35,524 nt of DNA from Alphaproteobacteria bacterium (GCA_016870035.1 VGCJ01000014.1:1-35524); one strand, 5' to 3'; positions 1-9,676 are shown, numbered from the stretch's first letter. The notes: generated from the sequence alone by a model not told the origin. Numbers and translations are program-made.

Positions 1-2
1 AA

Positions 3-36
3 TAAAAAAAGGCCTCGGAAACGGGGCCTTTTTTTT
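3..36 (+). terminator. Rho-independent terminator of an upstream gene outside the window
   Basis: The arms GGCCTC (11-16) and GGGGCC (23-28) pair through one G-T wobble around the loop GGAAAC and are followed by eight T (29-36). A run of A precedes the stem, so it could also work on the other strand. No gene in this window ends here, so it probably closes a gene to the left of base 1. Confidence 0.75.
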
Positions 37-101
37 GACTTATCGCTCTTGCATCGCTCCCCCATGAAGCGTTCAATGGAATATCTCACGGAGCGTTAGC
101 G

Positions 102-1577
102 ATGACCAAAGCGGTGCTTGGAATTATTGGCGGTTCGGGCGTTTATGATTTGCCCGGATTGGAAGGCTTGCACGAGTTGCCGATTGAAAGTCCTTGGGGC
201 GAGACATCTGATGTGTTGCGTGCAGGGCGTATTGGCGAGACGGAGATTGTCTTTTTGCCACGACACGGACGCGGGCATCGTTTCTCACCCTCAGACATCA
301 ATTACCGTGCGAATATCGATGCGATGAAGCGGGCAGGGGTGACAGATCTCATTTCCCTCTCGGCTTGCGGATCTTTTCGTGAAGATCTGCCACCAGCGTC
401 TTTCGTTCTTGTCGATCAATATGTTGATCGCACGCATAAACGTGAGTCGAGTTTCTTCGGCAAAGGCTGCGTTGCGCATGTATCGATGGCTCATCCTGTC
501 GGTCCGCGCCTATGTGATCATATCGCTGCGGCGGCTGACAAAGAAAATGTTCCGCTTATTCGTGGTGGTACCTATGTCACGATGGAGGGACCGCAATTCT
601 CAAGTCTTGCTGAAAGTCTTTCTTACAAAGCGGCGGACTATTCGGTGATCGGTATGACCGCGATGCCGGAAGCGAAACTCGCGCGCGAAGCCGAGATCAC
701 TTATGCGACACTTGCGATGGTCACCGATTTTGATTGCTGGCATCCGGACCATGATGTTGTCGATGTCGCTTCCGTCATCGAGGTCATGCATCAGAATATC
801 GAGAAGGCGAAGCGCGTCATTGCACGATTGGCTCAAAATTTTCCACGCGAGCGCGAAGACTGTCCCGCAGGATCACACAAGGCGCTTGAGCATGCGATCA
901 TGACGGCGCCTTCCGCGCGTGATCCTGTGCTCTTAGTGAAACTCGACGCGGTCGCGGGCCGGGTTTTGAAAGCGGCCAAGAGTTTAGTTAAAGAGAAAGC
1001 GGCGCACTCGCCGCTTAAGGATAAAAGGCCCATGAACTCATCAATCTCTGATATTTTGCGCGACGCGATCCGCACGATTCCCGATTATCCGAAGCCGGGA
1101 ATTTTATTCCGCGATATCACGACGCTGCTTGGCAATGCGCGCGCGTTCCGCCGTGCGGTTGATGAGCTTGTGCAGCCTTTTGCCGGCGGCAAAGTCGATC
1201 AGGTTGCAGGCATTGAAGCGCGCGGATTTATTTTGGGTGGCGCGGTCGCGCATCAACTCTCGGCAGGCTTTGTGCCGATCCGCAAAAAGGGAAAGCTCCC
1301 GCATGCCAAAGTGTCGATCGCCTATTCGCTTGAATATGGTGTCGATGAAATGGAAGTGCATAAGGATGCGATCACGCCGGGCCAATCTGTTATCCTCATT
1401 GATGATTTGATTGCCACCGGCGGAACGGCGGTCGCTGCCGCCAAGCTCTTGCAAGGACTAGGTGCGCATGTGGAAGCCGCATGTTTCGTGATCGATCTTC
1501 CTGATCTCGGGGGCCGCGCAAAACTTGAAGCACTCGGCGTACCCGTGCGCACGCTTCTTGCGTTTGAGGGGCATTGA
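102..1577 (+). CDS. mtnP-apt: Fused S-methyl-5'-thioadenosine phosphorylase / adenine phosphoribosyltransferase
   Basis: This 491-residue protein joins two purine salvage enzymes. Residues 1 to about 291 match MTA phosphorylase: the N-terminal [10 protein letters not shown] phosphate-site loop, [19 protein letters not shown], the EGPQFSS segment, and TDFDCWH. This part converts MTA and phosphate to methylthioribose-1-phosphate and adenine. Residues 311-491 are a full-length adenine phosphoribosyltransferase, opening with [16 protein letters not shown] and carrying the PRPP-binding motif [13 protein letters not shown] at 430-442; it turns adenine plus PRPP into AMP. A Lys/Ala-rich linker (about 292-310) joins them with no stop codon. 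The start at 102 has GGAG at 90-93. Met311 (base 1032) is itself preceded by AAGGA (1017-1021), so a separate Apt chain may also be made. In relatives the two genes are usually adjacent and separate; the fusion is what I see here, and channelling of adenine is inference. Confidence 0.93.
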   Translation: MTKAVLGIIGGSGVYDLPGLEGLHELPIESPWGETSDVLRAGRIGETEIVFLPRHGRGHRFSPSDINYRANIDAMKRAGVTDLISLSACGSFREDLPPASFVLVDQYVDRTHKRESSFFGKGCVAHVSMAHPVGPRLCDHIAAAADKENVPLIRGGTYVTMEGPQFSSLAESLSYKAADYSVIGMTAMPEAKLAREAEITYATLAMVTDFDCWHPDHDVVDVASVIEVMHQNIEKAKRVIARLAQNFPREREDCPAGSHKALEHAIMTAPSARDPVLLVKLDAVAGRVLKAAKSLVKEKAAHSPLKDKRPMNSSISDILRDAIRTIPDYPKPGILFRDITTLLGNARAFRRAVDELVQPFAGGKVDQVAGIEARGFILGGAVAHQLSAGFVPIRKKGKLPHAKVSIAYSLEYGVDEMEVHKDAITPGQSVILIDDLIATGGTAVAAAKLLQGLGAHVEAACFVIDLPDLGGRAKLEALGVPVRTLLAFEGH

Positions 1578-1582
1578 GGTGA

Positions 1583-1620
1583 GAGTTTAGGCAGTAGGCA
1601 CTTACATTATGCCTAAGCTC
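1583..1620. terminator. Hairpin between convergent mtnP-apt and ychF
   Basis: GAGTTTAGGCA (1583-1593) pairs with TGCCTAAGCTC (1610-1620) over 11 positions with one G-T wobble and a 16-base loop; GTGAGA (1579-1584) and TCTCAC (1626-1631) flank it as a second, outer arm. It lies in the 58-base space between two gene ends and probably terminates both, although neither strand has a clear T tract. Confidence 0.5.
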
Positions 1621-1635
1621 TATGGTCTCACATTA

Positions 1636-2733
1636 TCAATTCGCGAACCTAAAATGCAACACATCGCCGTCGGCGACGATATACTCTTTGCCTTCAAGAC
1701 GAAACTTTCCGGCTTCGCGTGCGCCCGCTTCACCCTTGTTGGTGACATAATCTAAATAGGCAATCGTTTCTGCGCGAATGAAGCCTTTCTCGAAATCCGT
1801 ATGAATGACGCCAGCTGCTTGTGGCGCGCGTGTGCCTTTGGTCATTGTCCAGGCGCGTGCTTCTTTTGGTCCCACCGTGAAATACGTCAGAAGCTCAAGC
1901 AATTCATAGCCAGCACGGATCACGCGGTTGAGGCCCGGTTCATCAAGGCCAACTGCTTCAAGATAATCTTTTTGATCTGCCGCATCCATAACGGCGATCT
2001 CGCTTTCGATTTGCGCGGAAACAACAACCGCGCGCGCGCCTTCAGATTTTGCCCGCTCAAAAACTTTTGTCGAAAACCCATTACCTTCATGTGCAGCCGC
2101 TTCTTCGACATTGCAGACATAGAGAACAGGTTTTGCCGTCAAAAGATTAAGCATCTGGAATGTGCGCTCTTCTTCATGTGAACGCTCGGCAAGACGCGCG
2201 GGCTTTCCCTCATGCAATAAAGTGAGGCAACGCTCCATCACGCTCACTTGTTCTTTGGCTTCCTTGTCGCCGGACTTCGCTTTTTTCTCGAGCGGCACAA
2301 TGCGCTTTTCAAGACTGTCCAAATCGGCCAGCATCAATTCGGTTTCGATGGTTTCGATGTCGGCGATCGGATCAATGCGGCCTTCGACATGTGTGATGTC
2401 GCCATTTTCAAAGCACCGAACAACATGGGCGATGGCATCCACTTCGCGGATATTGGCGAGGAACTGATTGCCCAATCCTTCGCCTTTTGACGCACCGCGT
2501 ACGATGCCAGCAATATCAACGAATGTGATCCGTGTCGGGATGATTTCTTTCGAGCCGGCAATAGCGGCAAGCGTGTCAAGGCGTGGATCGGGAACCGCCA
2601 CATCGCCGACATTGGGTTCAATCGTGCAGAAGGGATAATTGGCTGCTTGCGCTGCCGCTGTTTGCGTCAACGCATTGAAGAGGGTCGATTTGCCGACATT
2701 GGGCAAGCCGACGATACCGCATTTGAAACCCAT
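1636..2733 (-). CDS. ychF: Redox-regulated ATPase YchF (Obg family)
   Basis: This is a 365-residue member of the universally conserved YchF group, P-loop NTPases that prefer ATP over GTP and associate with ribosomes. Visible elements are the P loop GLPNVGKST near residues 8-16, the switch region DIAGIVRGASKGEGLGNQFL, the unusual NVEE motif near residue 209 in place of the NKxD of GTPases (the basis of the ATP preference in this family), and the C-terminal TGS domain with TYFTVGPKEARAWT. The length equals the family norm. The ATG at 2733 opens the usual MGFKCGIVGLPNVGKS N-terminus. It follows pth on the same strand after a 66-base gap, a common pairing in bacteria, so co-transcription with pth is likely. 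Confidence 0.95.
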   Translation of the reverse strand: MGFKCGIVGLPNVGKSTLFNALTQTAAAQAANYPFCTIEPNVGDVAVPDPRLDTLAAIAGSKEIIPTRITFVDIAGIVRGASKGEGLGNQFLANIREVDAIAHVVRCFENGDITHVEGRIDPIADIETIETELMLADLDSLEKRIVPLEKKAKSGDKEAKEQVSVMERCLTLLHEGKPARLAERSHEEERTFQMLNLLTAKPVLYVCNVEEAAAHEGNGFSTKVFERAKSEGARAVVVSAQIESEIAVMDAADQKDYLEAVGLDEPGLNRVIRAGYELLELLTYFTVGPKEARAWTMTKGTRAPQAAGVIHTDFEKGFIRAETIAYLDYVTNKGEAGAREAGKFRLEGKEYIVADGDVLHFRFAN

Positions 2734-2799
2734 GATGTGCCTATATTCTTTCAGTCGATTTGAACGATCATTATAAAAGGAGATATGAGAAAAATCATT

Positions 2800-3411
2800 T
2801 TAAGATTTCTCAGCCTTTTCGTCTTTTGCGTCTTTCCATCCTTTTGCTTCCATCGCGAGATGGATTTTGGATTGGAAATTTGAATCCTGATGTTTGGCCA
2901 GAAGATCCGCGTGGTCAGCCATCGCCTCACATAAATCACCGACCCATTCGCGTTCCTCTTTCGAGAAATCATTCAAAACCCACGGATGTACCGCGTCTTT
3001 GTGACCGGGATGGCCGATGCCGATGCGCACGCGTCGATAGGCATTGCCGCAATGCTGCGTGATTGAGCGCAGACCATTATGCCCCGCATTGCCGCCATCA
3101 AGTTTCACGCGCACTTTGCCTGGCGCCAAATCAAGTTCGTCATGAAACACGATGATGTCGTCCAAGGTAATTTTATAAAATTGCGCCGCTTCTTGCACCG
3201 CTTGACCGGAATTATTCATAAAGGTTTCTGGCTTCAGCAATAACGCCTTCTCCGTTCCGATTACGCTTTCGGTGCTTTCGCCTTGAAAGCGCTTGCGCCA
3301 TGTCGCGGTTTTGAAACGATAAGCAATGGCATCAATCGCCATGAAGCCGACATTGTGACGGTTTCCGGCGTAGCGTGATCCAGGATTGCCAAGACCTACG
3401 AAGAGCAGCAT
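2800..3411 (-). CDS. pth: Peptidyl-tRNA hydrolase
   Basis: The product, 203 residues, releases tRNA from prematurely dropped peptidyl-tRNA and recycles it for translation. It shows the family signature in order: LFVGLGNPGSRYAGNRHNVGF at the N-terminus with the catalytic His in NRHNVGF, MNNSGQAV in the middle, then the FHDELDLAPGKVRVK segment with the catalytic-site Asp, followed by GGNAGHNGLRSI. The C-terminal tail is Lys/Glu/Asp-rich (KDAKDEKAEKS). I chose the ATG at 3411; a GTG one codon upstream (3414) is also open but the AGAGATGAGG just ahead favours neither clearly. It sits between rplY and ychF on the same strand; the rplY-pth-ychF order is widespread in alphaproteobacteria. Confidence 0.95.
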   Translation of the reverse strand: MLLFVGLGNPGSRYAGNRHNVGFMAIDAIAYRFKTATWRKRFQGESTESVIGTEKALLLKPETFMNNSGQAVQEAAQFYKITLDDIIVFHDELDLAPGKVRVKLDGGNAGHNGLRSITQHCGNAYRRVRIGIGHPGHKDAVHPWVLNDFSKEEREWVGDLCEAMADHADLLAKHQDSNFQSKIHLAMEAKGWKDAKDEKAEKS

Positions 3412-3452
3412 CACCTCATCTCTGCGGTTGCGGCGTTGAAAGTGATCTTATG

Positions 3453-3488
3453 AAAAAGCGCGCCGCGATGATTTCGCGACGCGCCTTG
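3453..3488 (-). terminator. Rho-independent terminator downstream of rplY
   Basis: Read on the minus strand, AAGGCGCG-T-CGCGA pairs with TCGCG-G-CGCGCTT around the loop AATCA, followed by a run of T (complement of 3453-3457). The arms lie at 3474-3487 and 3453-3468. It falls between rplY and pth, so pth must be reached by read-through or have its own promoter. Confidence 0.7.
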
Positions 3489-3511
3489 AAAGAGTGAGAC
3501 CCGAAAAAAGA

Positions 3512-4168
3512 TCACTTCTTCGCGGGTTCGGCAGCTTTCTTGGCTGCATCGCCAGCGGGGGCTGTCGCGGCTGCAGGAGCAGCTGCGGGCTCTTCATCCT
3601 TCTGGCCCTTACCGACGATGGTGACGAGCGTGAAGTCCGTCTTGTCGACAGGTGTGCAGTTTGGCGGAAGCTTAACATGCGAGATGTGGATCGATTTACC
3701 GATCTCGACGCCCGTCAAATCAACAGTGACGCCATCCGGAATTGAATCCGGCGGAACCATCATTTCAACCGAGTGCAACACGATGTTGACCGCGCCACCA
3801 CGCTTCACGCCCGGGGACGCGGCTTGGTTGATGACGTGAACAGGAACATCGACACGGATTTTCTGACCCGCAGTGATGCGGAGAAAATCGACATGGAGCG
3901 GTTGGTCGCGCACAGGATCAAGCTGATAGTCGCGCGGAATTACGCGCGTCTTCTTGCCATCAACCGACAATTCGAAAATCGTGGTCAGGAAGTGGCCTGC
4001 GAAAATCAGCTTCTTCGTGGCGTTGAAATCTAGTGAAATGGCTTCAGGCTGAGCGCCTCCACCATAGATGACCGCAGGAACGCGGCCAGCACGACGCACT
4101 GCACGAGCGGCCCCCTTGCCGCTATTCGCACGGACCGTCGCCTCAATCTGCTTTGCAGCTTGTGACAT
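3512..4168 (-). CDS. rplY: 50S ribosomal protein L25/Ctc (long form)
   Basis: This 218-residue protein is the long, two-domain L25 (Ctc/TL5 type) that binds 5S rRNA on the large ribosomal subunit. The N-terminal L25 domain includes the conserved RRAGRVPAVIYGGG and FLRITAGQKI stretches; the C-terminal TL5-like beta domain holds PGVKRGGAVNIV and IHISHVKLP. The last 35 residues are a low-complexity Ala/Pro/Lys/Glu tail, common in alphaproteobacterial L25. The preferred start is the ATG at 4168, with AGGA at 4177-4180 eight bases upstream; the longer reading from a TTG at 4174 lacks a ribosome-binding site at useful distance. A strong terminator follows at 3453-3488. Confidence 0.94.
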   Translation of the reverse strand: MSQAAKQIEATVRANSGKGAARAVRRAGRVPAVIYGGGAQPEAISLDFNATKKLIFAGHFLTTIFELSVDGKKTRVIPRDYQLDPVRDQPLHVDFLRITAGQKIRVDVPVHVINQAASPGVKRGGAVNIVLHSVEMMVPPDSIPDGVTVDLTGVEIGKSIHISHVKLPPNCTPVDKTDFTLVTIVGKGQKDEEPAAAPAAATAPAGDAAKKAAEPAKK

Positions 4169-4311
4169 GATCAATTTCCTTCAAAAAACGAAGGCCGCCG
4201 GAGACCGACGGCCGGATGAATGCACGCCTGCCTCCAAGGGTGTCTGGGACATGCGGGAGGGTCTGTAGCGGAAATTGCCGCCCATGACAATTGGCTCAGA
4301 GGTTTATCTCA

Positions 4312-4344
4312 AGAAAAAGGCCCCGGCGGAGCGCCGGGGCCTTT
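4312..4344 (-). terminator. Rho-independent terminator downstream of the TRAP binding-protein gene
   Basis: AAGGCCCCGGC (4317-4327) and GCCGGGGCCTT (4333-4343) form a perfect 11-bp stem with a 5-base loop. On the minus strand the stem is followed by TTTTTCTT. It lies 21 bases past the dctP stop and is one of the strongest terminators in the window. Confidence 0.88.
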
Positions 4345-4364
4345 CTCAATCTCAGCGTTGATCC

Positions 4365-5576
<1,212 letters not shown>

Positions 5577-6707
5577 GTGGCGCTGATCTCCTATCTGACG
5601 ACGGTCCGGCTTGATGCAGGGGCCCGACAACACCTTTCAGAGGACTTGAAAGCGGCTGGAATTACGCGACCACTGCTCGTAACGGACCGGGGCATTCGCG
5701 CGGCTGGACTGCTCGATCAGGTACTGAAAGAGGGGGGCATTGATCCCTCCCTACCAGTTTTTGATGAAACGCCCGCCAATCCGACAGAAGAGGCCGCCGA
5801 AAAGGCGCTCGAAATATACCGCGCTGGGACATGCGACGGAGTGATCGCGCTTGGTGGTGGCTCGGCTATGGATCTCGCGAAAGCGGTGGCCGTGCTTGCA
5901 ACGCATGAGGGGCCGCTTGCGTCTTTCGTGGTTGTGAATGGCGGGATGCAAAAGATTACGGCAAAGACAGCGCCGACACTTGCCATTCCGACAACAGCAG
6001 GAACAGGCAGTGAAGTGGGGCGCGGCGCGATCATTAGTTTCAAAGATGGTCGCAAACTTGGGTTGCTTTCACCTTTTCTCATTCCCAAACGCGCCATTTG
6101 CGATCCCGAGCTGACCATTGGTCTGCCTGCTATGCTGACTGCAGCAACGGGTATGGATGCGATCAGCCACTGCATTGAAACCTTTATTTCGCCTGTCGAT
6201 AATCCGGTCGCGGCCGCGATTGCGATTGATGGATTGGAACGCGCGATTGTTGCTCTGCCGCGTGCAGTGTCTTATCCTGATGACCTTCATGCACGGCGCG
6301 AGATGATGATTGCGGCGATGGAAGGGGCGCTCGCTTTTCAAAAAGGTTTAGGCGCGGTGCATTCGCTCTCTCATCCGCTTGGCGGCTATCGTGATCTGAA
6401 GCTTCATCATGGCACGTTGAATGCGATTCTTTTGCCGCCTGTGTTGCGGTTTAATGAAAGCGTTTCTGCAGAAACCTATCCGCGTTTGAAGCGCGCCGTT
6501 GGCCTCGAAGCACAAAGTGATTTTGCAGTCTTCATGCATCGATTTGCCGCTTCGCTCGGTATCCCCATGCGTTTGCGCGATCTTCATGTTCCCCATGAAA
6601 TTTTATCGGATGTCGCGAGGCTTGCTTGCCTTGATCACACGCACGCGACCAATCCGCGCCGGGCCACGGAGGCGGATTATCTCGTCATGCTTGAAGAGGC
6701 GTACTGA
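5577..6707 (+). CDS. Iron-containing alcohol dehydrogenase
   Basis: The product (376 residues) belongs to the group III, iron-activated alcohol dehydrogenase family, NAD(P)-linked oxidoreductases acting on alcohols, aldehydes or related hydroxy compounds. The nucleotide-binding loop ALGGGSAMDLAKA lies near residues 91-103, followed by IPTTAGTGSEVG. The metal ligands expected for the family are present: Asp194 and His198 in GMDAISHCIE, His266 in HSLSHPLGG, and His278 in HHGTLNAILLP. I place the start at the GTG at 5577 because GGAGG (5567-5571) sits five bases upstream; the TTG at 5565 would overlap that site. The substrate cannot be told from sequence. The neighbouring 2-oxoacid-type binding protein is divergent, so a shared pathway is possible but unproven. 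Confidence 0.9.
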   Translation: MALISYLTTVRLDAGARQHLSEDLKAAGITRPLLVTDRGIRAAGLLDQVLKEGGIDPSLPVFDETPANPTEEAAEKALEIYRAGTCDGVIALGGGSAMDLAKAVAVLATHEGPLASFVVVNGGMQKITAKTAPTLAIPTTAGTGSEVGRGAIISFKDGRKLGLLSPFLIPKRAICDPELTIGLPAMLTAATGMDAISHCIETFISPVDNPVAAAIAIDGLERAIVALPRAVSYPDDLHARREMMIAAMEGALAFQKGLGAVHSLSHPLGGYRDLKLHHGTLNAILLPPVLRFNESVSAETYPRLKRAVGLEAQSDFAVFMHRFAASLGIPMRLRDLHVPHEILSDVARLACLDHTHATNPRRATEADYLVMLEEAY

Positions 6708-6734
6708 AACCGGTTCCTTGTAAGCAGTAAAAGA

Positions 6735-6756
6735 GGGGCCAGAGAGGCCCCTTTTT
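6735..6756 (+). terminator. Rho-independent terminator between convergent alcohol dehydrogenase and sodB
   Basis: GGGGCC (6735-6740) and GGCCCC (6746-6751) pair around AGAGA and are followed by TTTTT (6752-6756). The opposite strand also carries a T-rich stretch (complement of AAAAGA, 6729-6734), so it probably serves both the dehydrogenase gene and sodB. Confidence 0.8.
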
Positions 6757-6781
6757 GATTTCTCATAGAAAAGCGTGACGA

Positions 6782-7378
6782 TTACTTCTTCGCGGCTTCA
6801 TACATTTCGAGCACATAGTCCCAATTGACCAGATGATCGACGAAAGCCTTGAGATAATCAGGGCGACGATTGCGGTAGTCGATATAGTAGGAATGTTCCC
6901 ACACATCGACGCCGAGAATGGGTGACGCACCATGAATGAGCGGGCTTTCACCATTTGGCGTTTTTGAAATTTCGAGCTTGCCATTCTTAACCGAAAGCCA
7001 CGCCCAGCCTGAACCAAACTGCGTGGTGCCAGCGGCAACGAAATCTTCCTTGAATTTATCAACCGAGCCGATGTCGGAGACGATCGCCTTTTCAATCTTG
7101 CCCGGAATCGCTCCGCCGCCATTCGGCTTCATCCATTTCCAGAAATAGATGTGATTGTAATGTTGACCAGCATTGTTGAAGAGGCCGGCATGTTTGCCAT
7201 AAGAACCGCGCACCACATCTTCGAGCGACTTGCCCTCGAATTCCGTGCCCTTCACGAGATTATTGCCATTATTCACATAAGCGAGATGGTGCTTGTCGTG
7301 ATGATATTCGAGCGTCTCCTTCGACATATAGGGCTGGAGCGCATCGTGAGCGTAGGGAAGATCGGGAAGCGAGAACAT
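6782..7378 (-). CDS. sodB: Superoxide dismutase (Fe/Mn family)
   Basis: This 198-residue enzyme dismutates superoxide to oxygen and hydrogen peroxide in the cytoplasm. The four metal ligands expected for the family are visible: His26 in LEYHHDKHH, His76 in GQHYNHIYFW, Asp158 and His162 in LGVDVWEHSYY. The variant GQHYNH at the second ligand is what I know from alphaproteobacterial enzymes, usually annotated as Fe-SOD, but metal choice cannot be settled by sequence alone. No signal peptide is present. AAAGGAG (complement of 7390-7396) lies about ten bases before the ATG at 7378. It is divergent from msrB, so two oxidative-damage genes share one intergenic region. Confidence 0.95.
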   Translation of the reverse strand: MFSLPDLPYAHDALQPYMSKETLEYHHDKHHLAYVNNGNNLVKGTEFEGKSLEDVVRGSYGKHAGLFNNAGQHYNHIYFWKWMKPNGGGAIPGKIEKAIVSDIGSVDKFKEDFVAAGTTQFGSGWAWLSVKNGKLEISKTPNGESPLIHGASPILGVDVWEHSYYIDYRNRRPDYLKAFVDHLVNWDYVLEMYEAAKK

Positions 7379-7701
7379 CGGTGTTTATCTCCTTTTGTGA
7401 CGTTTCATGGGTTGAAAATTCGGAGTTGACGGTGCGCGCCCCAGAAACGGGCCGCTTCCCTCAGCGTCAGGTCATATTTAGGCAGGAATCCGCTTCGCCG
7501 CAATGCGGCATTTCAACGGGGGTGAACGGCTAACATGCCTCGACAAAAGAAGCCTTAACCGAGAAATTCCTCGATAATTCCGCCGCAAAAGAGGGGTTCC
7601 CTATCGATAGACCGCTAAGAGCCTTCGTGACCTCATTGTGAGCTGAACAGCCCCCTGATAAAAGCGGTTACAGCGGGTTGGCGAAAAAGAGAGAATGGAC
7701 C
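7379..7701. other. 323-base intergenic region between sodB and msrB
   Basis: This gap separates divergent sodB and msrB and should contain promoters for both. The sodB ribosome-binding site is at 7390-7396 (minus strand). A purine-rich AGAGAGAA (7688-7695) precedes the msrB start. I find no open frame with a ribosome-binding site and no strong hairpin with a T tract. CGATAATTCC and CCCTATCGATAG (about 7570-7612) contain short dyads around ATCGAT, too weak to assign to a regulator. Confidence 0.45.
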
Positions 7702-8118
7702 ATGAGCGACAGAAAAAAGGTTCAAAAATTTATCTTGAGCGAAGCGGAGTGGCGGCAGCGTTTGACGCCGGAGCAATATCGCATCGCGCGTGAACATGGC
7801 ACCGAGCGAGCTTGCACGGGCCCGGGTTGGGACGAGAAGCGTAAAGGCGTTTATCGTTGCGTGTGCTGCAAAACGGATCTTTTTGAATCGCGCACGAAAT
7901 TTGAATCAGGCTCCGGATGGCCGAGTTTCTTCCAACCGATTGCGCCTGAATTGATCGAAGAACACGAGGATCTTTCACTCGGCATGCGCCGCATCGAAGT
8001 TCTTTGCGCTGTGTGTGACGCGCATTTGGGTCATGTCTTCCCCGACGGGCCGCGCCCCACAGGTTTGCGCTATTGCATCAATGCGACGGTGTTGCATTTC
8101 ATTCCGGATGAAGCGTGA
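7702..8118 (+). CDS. msrB: Peptide-methionine (R)-S-oxide reductase MsrB
   Basis: The 138-residue product reduces the R form of methionine sulfoxide in proteins, normally with thioredoxin as reductant. It has two CxxC pairs for structural zinc, Cys53/Cys56 (RCVCCKT) and Cys102/Cys105 (LCAVCDAHLGHVF), the substrate-site SGSGWPSF segment at 69-76, and the catalytic Cys125 in GLRYCINATVLHF. I use the ATG at 7702 (MSDRKKVQ), preceded by the purine-rich AGAGAGAA; a TTG at 7678 would add eight charged residues without support. The stop codon abuts the next gene's start region, so msrB and the downstream hydrolase are almost certainly co-transcribed and translationally coupled. Confidence 0.94.
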   Translation: MSDRKKVQKFILSEAEWRQRLTPEQYRIAREHGTERACTGPGWDEKRKGVYRCVCCKTDLFESRTKFESGSGWPSFFQPIAPELIEEHEDLSLGMRRIEVLCAVCDAHLGHVFPDGPRPTGLRYCINATVLHFIPDEA

Positions 8119-8121
8119 GTG

Positions 8122-8685
8122 ATGGGCAATCATTCGCTTCTGTTGCGTCGGGATCAATCGCAGCTTCTTGTTGTTGATATTCAAGATAAGTTGATCAACA
8201 CGATCTATAAGGTCGAAGCGATGATGGATCGCGCGCGTTTGGTGATCGCGGCGGCACGTCAATTTGAATTGCCGATTACGATTTCAGAACAATATCCGAA
8301 AGGTCTCGGATCAACGGACGCTGCAATTCGTGAAGCGTGCGGCAATGTAACGTCTATTTTCGCGAAGACGGCTTTCTCTTGTTTGCGGGATGATGCGATT
8401 GCTGAACATCTTGCTGCTTATCACCACCGCAAGCACCTTGTGATTGTCGGCATGGAAGCACATGTGTGCGTTTTGCAAACCGCGCTTGATGCCGTGGCAG
8501 AGGGTTATTCGGTTTTTGTTGTTGGAGATGCGATCTCAAGCCGTAGCGCGTCAGATGGTGAAGCGGCGAAGCACCGGATGGAAAAATCGAACGTGACTGT
8601 AATTTCAGCGGAAATGGCTTTTTTTGAATGGCTGGAGCGCGCGGGTACGCCTGATTTTAAAGCGCTTGCACCCTTGTTGCGTTGA
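8122..8685 (+). CDS. Isochorismatase-family cysteine hydrolase
   Basis: This 187-residue protein belongs to the isochorismatase-like hydrolase fold. The family's catalytic triad is intact: Asp19 in LLVVDIQDKL, Lys82 in IFAKTAFSC, and Cys116 in GMEAHVCVLQTALD. The length and the HVCVLQT motif fit the small YcaC-like or nicotinamidase-related members rather than the siderophore enzymes, but the substrate is unknown. The start is ATG at 8122; a GTG at 8119 directly touches the msrB stop codon and cannot be excluded. Its tight coupling to msrB suggests a role in metabolite repair or stress, which is inference only. It converges on modA, with just 14 bases between them. Confidence 0.88.
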   Translation: MGNHSLLLRRDQSQLLVVDIQDKLINTIYKVEAMMDRARLVIAAARQFELPITISEQYPKGLGSTDAAIREACGNVTSIFAKTAFSCLRDDAIAEHLAAYHHRKHLVIVGMEAHVCVLQTALDAVAEGYSVFVVGDAISSRSASDGEAAKHRMEKSNVTVISAEMAFFEWLERAGTPDFKALAPLLR

Positions 8686-8699
8686 GTTACCTTTGGCGC

Positions 8700-9497
8700 T
8701 TATTGAGCAAGCACAATAAATCCAGCCTTCTCAAAAATCGCTTTTGCTGCGGATGAAGCGAGATAGTTAAAAAAGCGTTCGGCTTCCGGATTTTTGCTTT
8801 GAGCCGTCACGGCAAAGGGATAGATGATTGGAGCGTGACTATCGGCGGGAAAGCGCGCGATGATTTTCACTTGCGGTTCAACCCGCGCGTCTGTTTCATA
8901 AACTATGCCAAGTGGTGCTTCATTCCGCGCAACAAAGGCGAGAGCTCCGCGCACATTATCAGCTTGCGCGAGTTTTGGTTCCACGAGTTTCCAGAGACTT
9001 AAATTTTGTAAAGCGCTCTTGGCATAGATTCCGGCCGGAACAGAATTGACTTCGCCAGTGGCAAGCTTTCCATCGCCCAACGTTTTTGCAAAGGCGTTTT
9101 CGGTCAGATCGAGAGATTTTAACGCTGACGTTTGCGGCGCTATAATCACGAGGCGATTGCCGATGAGATTTTTACGCGTCTCTGCGCGTATTTGTTTCTT
9201 CTCTTCAAGATAATCCATCCATTTGAGATCGGCCGAGGCAAAAAGATCGGCGGGAGCGCCCGCTTTAATTTGTTTGGTGAGTGCTGAAGAGGCGGCGAAA
9301 GAAAACTTAACTTCGGTACCCGTATCCGTCGTGAAAGATTTACCTGCCTCCTCAAGGGTCTCTTTGAGCGAGGCGGCTGCGAAAACGAGAATGGGTTCTG
9401 CCTGAGCGGAGATGGTGCTTAACGGAAGAATACTGTTAACAAACGCAACGAAACCCAACGCAACAAAAATCACGCGGTTGTTTCGTGTAAAATTCAT
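8700..9497 (-). CDS. modA: Molybdate ABC transporter substrate-binding protein ModA
   Basis: The 265-residue product is a periplasmic binding protein for molybdate or tungstate. A hydrophobic signal peptide (residues 7-30) ends at SAQA, giving a mature protein that begins EPILVFAAASLKETLEE, the classic ModA opening. The oxyanion-site motifs follow: SFAASSALTKQI, GAPADLFASAD, and near the C-terminus GIVYETDA and YPFAVT. The ATG at 9497 has GAGGA (complement of 9506-9510) eight bases upstream; a start at 9548 would add a charged tail before the signal. The modB and modC permease and ATPase genes are absent here, yet moaD and moaE lie 3 kb away, so molybdenum cofactor genes are loosely clustered. 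Confidence 0.92.
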   Translation of the reverse strand: MNFTRNNRVIFVALGFVAFVNSILPLSTISAQAEPILVFAAASLKETLEEAGKSFTTDTGTEVKFSFAASSALTKQIKAGAPADLFASADLKWMDYLEEKKQIRAETRKNLIGNRLVIIAPQTSALKSLDLTENAFAKTLGDGKLATGEVNSVPAGIYAKSALQNLSLWKLVEPKLAQADNVRGALAFVARNEAPLGIVYETDARVEPQVKIIARFPADSHAPIIYPFAVTAQSKNPEAERFFNYLASSAAKAIFEKAGFIVLAQ

Positions 9498-9577
9498 GGA
9501 TACGGTCCTCGGGTGTGAATGATTTATCGTCTTTGGATTTTTCCGCATTCAACTCGGAAGCGCACGACCGGTTGAGA

Positions 9578-9603
9578 AGAGGCAGAGCGCGCCGCGCGCC
9601 TCT
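9578..9603 (-). promoter_or_regulatory. GC-rich hairpin in the modA upstream region
   Basis: AGAGGC (9578-9583) pairs with GCCTCT (9598-9603), with further GCGCG/CGCGC pairing inside. It lies about 80-105 bases upstream of the modA start and about 75 bases upstream of uvrC, so it could be in the leader of modA. It does not look like a terminator because no T run follows. A role in regulation is unproven. Confidence 0.3.
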
Positions 9604-9676
9604 CTTTGCGGGAGGGTAGAGAGCCTTAAAATCACGGGATTTGTCAAGTTGAAGCGAAGCGCCTAAATCGGATTTC

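Noticed and set aside
2785-2883. A 32-codon plus-strand frame with an AAGGAG and ATG and a hydrophobic start, antisense to the end of pth
   Set aside because: The AAGGAG is only two bases from the ATG, and the hydrophobic codons are simply the complement of the Lys/Glu-rich pth tail, so it is likely a shadow.
9498-9676. Possible molybdenum cofactor riboswitch ahead of modA
   Set aside because: Only one GC-rich hairpin is visible and I could not find the multi-helix layout of that riboswitch class, so I list just the hairpin.
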